Part shown: one piece after another, positions 5,030 to 8,527 of the stretch | Layout: the number at the start of each line of letters is the position of its first letter | How positions within the stretch are numbered: the stretch's first letter is position 1 | Assembly: GCA_900553935.1 (NCBI GenBank) | Contig: USFK01000051.1 | Span: 1 to 8,527, forward strand | Origin: an uncultured Collinsella sp. | Lineage (GTDB): Bacteria; Actinomycetota; Coriobacteriia; Coriobacteriales; Coriobacteriaceae | Length of the DNA: 8,527 nucleotides | Direction of reading: 5' to 3' | Program-made: the position numbers and the translations under genes | Notes under the pieces: model-generated | Databases searched by the model: none | The model's input: the letters and a program-made list of their open reading frames with translations, nothing else | What the model was told of the DNA's origin: nothing

Positions 5030-6292
5030 GTGCAAAATACCAAGCAAAAGTCGGGCACCAAGCAAAAGCTGACCATCGCGGCCATCTTTGGCGCTATGGG
5101 CCCCGGTCTGCTGGCGGCGCTTTCGGGCAATGACGCCGGCGGCATTGCAACGTATTCCAGCGCGGGCGCCAGCTATGGCTACAAGATGCTCTGGATGCTT
5201 CCCGTCATGACTGTGCTGCTCATCGTGACGCAGGAGACCGCGGCGCGCTGCGGCTGCGTCACGGGCAAGGGCCTGGCATCGCTCATTCGCGAGCGCTTTG
5301 GCGTGCGCAAGAGCGTGTTGGCCATGGCGGCGCTGTTGATCGCCAACACGGCTGTGACCATTTCGGAGTTTGCGGGCATCGCCAGCGGCCTTGCTCTCTT
5401 TGGCGTGCCGGCGAGCATCTCGGTGCCGTTGGTGGCGCTGCTGGTGTGGATGCTTACCATGTCGGGTAGTTTCCAGCGCATCGAGAAGATTCTGCTGCTG
5501 GTGAGCTGCGTGTTCGTGACCTATATCGTCGCCGCGTTTATGGCTGGCCCCAACTGGGGTGAGGTCGCGGTCGACCTGGTCGTGCCCAACATTCAAAATG
5601 ACCCCAGCTACGTGTCGCTCGTGGTCGCAACGATCGGTACCACTATCGCGCCGTGGATGATTTTCTTGGCACAGAACAACGTGGTCGATAAGAACGCGGG
5701 CGAGGACGATATCGTGCTGCAGCGTATTGATACCGTGAGCGGCTCGATCGCTGCCGATATCATTGCCGGCTTTATTATCATCACGACCGGCACGGTGTTG
5801 TTCCCGGCAGGTATTCAGATCAGCGATGCTGCCGATGCTGCCCGCGCGCTGGAGCCTATTGCGGGTCAGTGGTCCACGGTACTGTTTGCCTCGGGCCTGG
5901 TCGCGGCGAGCTTCTTGGCTGCCTGCGTGCTGCCGGGCGTTACGTCGAGCGCTATCTGCGAAGCATTTGGCTGGGAGCGCGGTGCCGACCGCAGCTGGGA
6001 CGAGGCCCCGGTCTATCGCGGCATCATTACGGCCATCATCGGTATCTCTGCCGTGCTGGTGCTTATGCCCGGCGTCGATCTGTTCCAGATTATGATGACC
6101 TCGCAGGTCATCAATGGCGTGCTACTGCCCGTGGTTCTGGTGTTCCAAGTGGTTATCGCCGCCGACCGTCACATTATGGGCGCCAACCGCAACGGCCGCG
6201 TGTGGAACGTGCTCACGTGGGCGACTATCGCCGTGATTACGGTGCTGACGGTCGTCATGTTTGTGCTGCAAGCGATGGGCTACAGCGCTTAG
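5030..6292 (+). CDS. NRAMP-related magnesium transporter (NRMT-like, SLC11 family)
   Basis: This is a 420-residue polytopic membrane protein with roughly 11 hydrophobic helices and the SLC11/NRAMP layout. TM1 has GPGLLAALSGNDAGG: the canonical DPGN metal motif reads DAGG (D35, A36, G37, G38). TM2 keeps the family pattern Q68...R73-C-G-C-V-T-G-K-G. TM6 reads TTIAPWM, with A207 where classic NRAMP has the metal-selective methionine and W209 where the proton-pathway histidine sits. Loss of Asn and Met is the signature of NRMTs, which carry Mg2+ (and Mn2+), apparently without proton coupling; a structurally studied member comes from Eggerthella lenta, also of the Coriobacteriia. The start is GTG 5030 with AGGTGG (5020-5025), which overlaps the preceding TAG stop. 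A longer frame from 4967 would overlap the upstream gene and has no good ribosome site. A strong terminator follows. The expected role is Mg2+ uptake across the cytoplasmic membrane. Confidence 0.9.
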   Translation: MQNTKQKSGTKQKLTIAAIFGAMGPGLLAALSGNDAGGIATYSSAGASYGYKMLWMLPVMTVLLIVTQETAARCGCVTGKGLASLIRERFGVRKSVLAMAALLIANTAVTISEFAGIASGLALFGVPASISVPLVALLVWMLTMSGSFQRIEKILLLVSCVFVTYIVAAFMAGPNWGEVAVDLVVPNIQNDPSYVSLVVATIGTTIAPWMIFLAQNNVVDKNAGEDDIVLQRIDTVSGSIAADIIAGFIIITTGTVLFPAGIQISDAADAARALEPIAGQWSTVLFASGLVAASFLAACVLPGVTSSAICEAFGWERGADRSWDEAPVYRGIITAIIGISAVLVLMPGVDLFQIMMTSQVINGVLLPVVLVFQVVIAADRHIMGANRNGRVWNVLTWATIAVITVLTVVMFVLQAMGYSA

Positions 6293-6310
6293 CGCCTCTT
6301 TTGGACTCCA

Positions 6311-6346
6311 AACAGGCCGCCGCCATGGGCTGCGGCCTGTTTTTTG
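6311..6346 (+). terminator. Intrinsic terminator of the cation-transport operon
   Basis: AACAGGCCGC (6311-6320) pairs perfectly with GCGGCCTGTT (6332-6341) around an 11-base loop, followed by a run of T ending at 6345. It sits 18 bases after the transporter stop. On the minus strand the same hairpin is followed only by TTT, so it may also weakly end the convergent acyltransferase transcript. A smaller palindrome, TTTGG/CCAAA (6300-6312), partly overlaps it. Confidence 0.85.
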
Positions 6347-6402
6347 CCCGCGACCTCTTGGGGCCGACTCTAAAAGAGTGATTTTGGGTTGTTTGCTGCG
6401 GG

Positions 6403-8481
6403 TTACTTGTCGGTGCCCAGCTTGTGCGGCTTGAGAGCGAGCGCATTGACGAGTGCGTCGGTGGCAGACTTGACGGCCGCCGGCTGCGGATCGTTGACGT
6501 GATCCTCGGGATGCACGGGCAGGTCCTTCTTGACTGCATCGTGGATCAAGTTGAGGTACTCGGTCACGCCAGTGGTCGACAGGTGCGTGCCATCGCCATC
6601 GAACAGGTCGTTGCGATTGGCACTGTATCCGTACCAGTCGATAACGCGCACGTTCTTGTAGCGCGTGGCGGCGTTGGCGATGGCCTGGTTGGTAGAGCCA
6701 ACCCACGGCTGCGGGCTGCGCGTGTTCACAAACACCACAATACGCTTATCTCCTGCATCGGCCATGATGGCGTCGATCTGGTCGTCGGTTACCAAGCCAT
6801 TGGTTCCCAGCGCAAAGACCACGATCTTGCCGGCAAGGTTCTGTTGGAGATAGCCCTCAAATGTCGCGCGGCCCGCATCAAACTGGCGGCCCTTTTCGGC
6901 ATCGATGTGACTGTGGGGGAACACGCCGTCAAAGGAATCGACGGCGCGCAGCGACACGGAGTCACCGATCATCAGCAGGTCGTAGGAGCCATCGGGGAAG
7001 CCGTCGTTGTCCTTGTCGGTGTCGTCGGCTGCCTGTTGGTCCGTTGGCGCGGTGTTCTTGGCTTCCTTGTTGAGGACTTCGGCGCCCTCACCGCTCAGTG
7101 CAGACGTCTCGGGCACAAAGATCAGGCCGCCCAGCGCAACGACCAACACGACAGCGCAGGCTGCGCAGACAGGAACGTGCGCGCGCACCCAGTTGGTGGG
7201 CGTGGTGGTGCCGTTGCGGAACTCGGATACGGTGCGCCCAAAGGCGCCCTTTCTAAACGGCGCCTCGATAAAGCGATATGAGCATTCGGCTACGGCGACC
7301 ACCAACAACACCTGCAAAATGTACTGCCACCACGGCGTATCGTTGATGTTGGCGACCGGGTTCATGAGCAACAGTAGCGGATAGTGCCACAAGTAGATGC
7401 TGTACGAGCGTTTGCCAACCCACACGAGCGGCTCGGCGGACAGTGCGCGGGCAACCATTCCCTGGGGCTGCACACAGGCCGCGATGACCATGAGTGTGAG
7501 GATGGAGCATAGCAGCGTGCCGCCGCGATACTGGAACGCGGTGTAGCCGTTGGTGAGCGCGACCATGGCGGCAAGGCCAACCAGACCCACGACGCCCAGC
7601 ACATCGATGGATGCAGGTGAGGACCAAAAACGCATGAGCGCACTCGGCTGTGCCGGGACGGTCTCGGCTGCGCCGTCGGTCGTAGCGTCATGCTTGCTTT
7701 CGGCGTTCTTGCCGTGCTTGGCGGCGCCAGCCAGGCGATTGAGCCCCAAACGATGAGCGAGACACACCGGCGCCAGGTCGCGATCGGGGATAAAGGCCAT
7801 CCAGGCGCCCAGCAGCAGCGAGAAGACGCGGGTGTCGGTGCCGTAGTACACGCGGCTGGGGTCGGCGGCGGGGTTATAGAGCACCATCATGGCGATGGCG
7901 GAGACAGCAGCCAGTCCCAGAACCATGCGGCGCGTGTTGGGCTTGCTCATGTGCATGGATACCATAGCGAGCAGCAGCGGGGGCCAAACCAGGTAGAACT
8001 GTTCCTCGATGGCGAGCGACCAAAAGTGCGTAAGCGGCGAGGGATCGCCCAGGGCATTGAAGTACGAGACGTTTTGGGCAATCTGCCACCAGTTGTTGAA
8101 GAACAGCAGCGACGGCAGGATGTCAGGGCGCATCTTGGTGAGCATCACGTGGTTAAAGATGGTGCACAGCGCGCAGGTCACGAACACTACCGTTACCACG
8201 GCGGGGACCAGGCGACGGATGCGGCGAATCCAGAAGCTCTTAAGGTCGATACGGCCGGTCTTAGCGACTTCGTTGAGCAGCAAGCGCGTGATCAGATAGC
8301 CCGAAAGCACAAAGAAGATCGTGACGCCAAGCAGGCCGCCCTGAGCCCACGTGAGGTTGAGGTGATAGAGCACCACCGCGACGACGGCAAGCGTGCGCAG
8401 ACCGTCGAGCGCAGGGATGTAGCGGGACTTGGGGCGAGCAGGCGTCTGCTCCGCGGCGGGAGTGTTGGCGCGTACATTCAA
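6403..8481 (-). CDS. OatA-like acyltransferase-3/SGNH O-acetyltransferase (5' end uncertain)
   Basis: The protein has 692 residues from TTG 8481. The acyltransferase-3 membrane domain (about 20-410) shows RYIPALDGLRT (20-30), the conserved H40, FFVLSGYLIT (56-65), FWIRRIRRLVPA (83-94) and FWSLAIEEQFYLVWP (153-167). A final helix (about 435-456) leads to an extracellular SGNH esterase-type domain with GDSVS (S508 nucleophile), GTN (559-561) and DGTHLS (D630, H633). In this family the membrane half brings acetyl groups across and the SGNH half transfers them to peptidoglycan, teichoic acid or another surface sugar; the acceptor here is unknown. A polar insertion (about 233-290) interrupts the membrane domain. 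The linker before SGNH contains DKDNDGFPD (489-497), like a calcium-binding TSP3/EF-type loop. No clear ribosome site precedes TTG 8481 and the frame stays open to base 8527, so the gene may start beyond the window. It converges on the transporter operon. Confidence 0.88.
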   Translation of the reverse strand: MNVRANTPAAEQTPARPKSRYIPALDGLRTLAVVAVVLYHLNLTWAQGGLLGVTIFFVLSGYLITRLLLNEVAKTGRIDLKSFWIRRIRRLVPAVVTVVFVTCALCTIFNHVMLTKMRPDILPSLLFFNNWWQIAQNVSYFNALGDPSPLTHFWSLAIEEQFYLVWPPLLLAMVSMHMSKPNTRRMVLGLAAVSAIAMMVLYNPAADPSRVYYGTDTRVFSLLLGAWMAFIPDRDLAPVCLAHRLGLNRLAGAAKHGKNAESKHDATTDGAAETVPAQPSALMRFWSSPASIDVLGVVGLVGLAAMVALTNGYTAFQYRGGTLLCSILTLMVIAACVQPQGMVARALSAEPLVWVGKRSYSIYLWHYPLLLLMNPVANINDTPWWQYILQVLLVVAVAECSYRFIEAPFRKGAFGRTVSEFRNGTTTPTNWVRAHVPVCAACAVVLVVALGGLIFVPETSALSGEGAEVLNKEAKNTAPTDQQAADDTDKDNDGFPDGSYDLLMIGDSVSLRAVDSFDGVFPHSHIDAEKGRQFDAGRATFEGYLQQNLAGKIVVFALGTNGLVTDDQIDAIMADAGDKRIVVFVNTRSPQPWVGSTNQAIANAATRYKNVRVIDWYGYSANRNDLFDGDGTHLSTTGVTEYLNLIHDAVKKDLPVHPEDHVNDPQPAAVKSATDALVNALALKPHKLGTDK

Positions 8482-8527
8482 GGTGACAGCAAGGAACCGA
8501 TGCCTTTGTACGTAAAACCCGACAACA

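Noticed and set aside
6367..6385. Small hairpin ACTCT/AGAGT followed by GATTTTG as a second terminator
   Set aside because: Only five pairs with a short broken T-run. The hairpin at 6311-6346 is far stronger, and on the minus strand no T-run follows.
6424..7281. 285-residue + strand open frame opposite the acyltransferase
   Set aside because: Antisense shadow of the SGNH domain, whose catalytic motifs are in the minus-strand frame.
1..8527. CRISPR arrays, tRNA/rRNA genes, insertion sequences or phage genes
   Set aside because: No regularly spaced repeats, cloverleaf-like segments, transposase motifs or terminal repeats were seen on either strand.

Overview
The window is a high-GC bacterial segment (around 60% G+C by eye) with canonical -10 elements and clear Shine-Dalgarno sites. 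The gene content best fits a gut actinobacterium of the class Coriobacteriia, a Collinsella-like organism. The main clue is an NRAMP-related magnesium transporter next to a PRC-barrel/MgtE-type protein. The taxonomic call is an inference from gene content and style, not from a marker gene.

Layout, left to right. Bases 1-88 hold the last codons of an unidentified + strand gene. A promoter with a -10 at 168-173 then drives a two-gene unit: a small YtxH-like glycine-zipper membrane protein (225-614) and a PRC-barrel protein (614-1369), overlapping by one base. An 11-bp perfect hairpin with a weak U-tract (1391-1427) separates them from a membrane-anchored protein with a NodB polysaccharide-deacetylase fold (1442-2848), in which all the expected metal and catalytic histidines are replaced. 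A 328-base gap follows (2849-3176). It contains an extended -10 promoter (2960-2968) flanked by an inverted repeat, and then about 180 bases of leader that can fold into three structured modules, the last overlapping the Shine-Dalgarno site. This looks like an unassigned cis-regulatory RNA.

Downstream lies a two-gene cation unit. The first gene (3177-5021) encodes PRC-barrel repeats, an MgtE N-domain, a CBS pair and five membrane helices that lack the usual MgtE pore residues. Eight bases later comes an NRAMP-related transporter (5030-6292) with the DAGG and TM6-alanine substitutions of the Mg2+-transporting branch. A strong intrinsic terminator (6311-6346) ends this unit. A convergent minus-strand gene (6403-8481) encodes an OatA-like acyltransferase-3/SGNH protein for O-acetylation of a cell-surface polymer; its frame stays open to the window edge, so its true start may lie outside.

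Working model (inference): the leader RNA controls a paired magnesium system in which the MgtE-derived protein senses Mg2+ and the NRAMP-related protein carries it. The flanking deacetylase-like and acyltransferase genes point to cell-envelope functions. The start of the MgtE-like gene is unusual. The strong Shine-Dalgarno serves an out-of-frame ATG that opens a 10-codon frame ending one base before an in-frame ATG of the main gene, so this is either a coupled leader peptide or a one-base frameshift.
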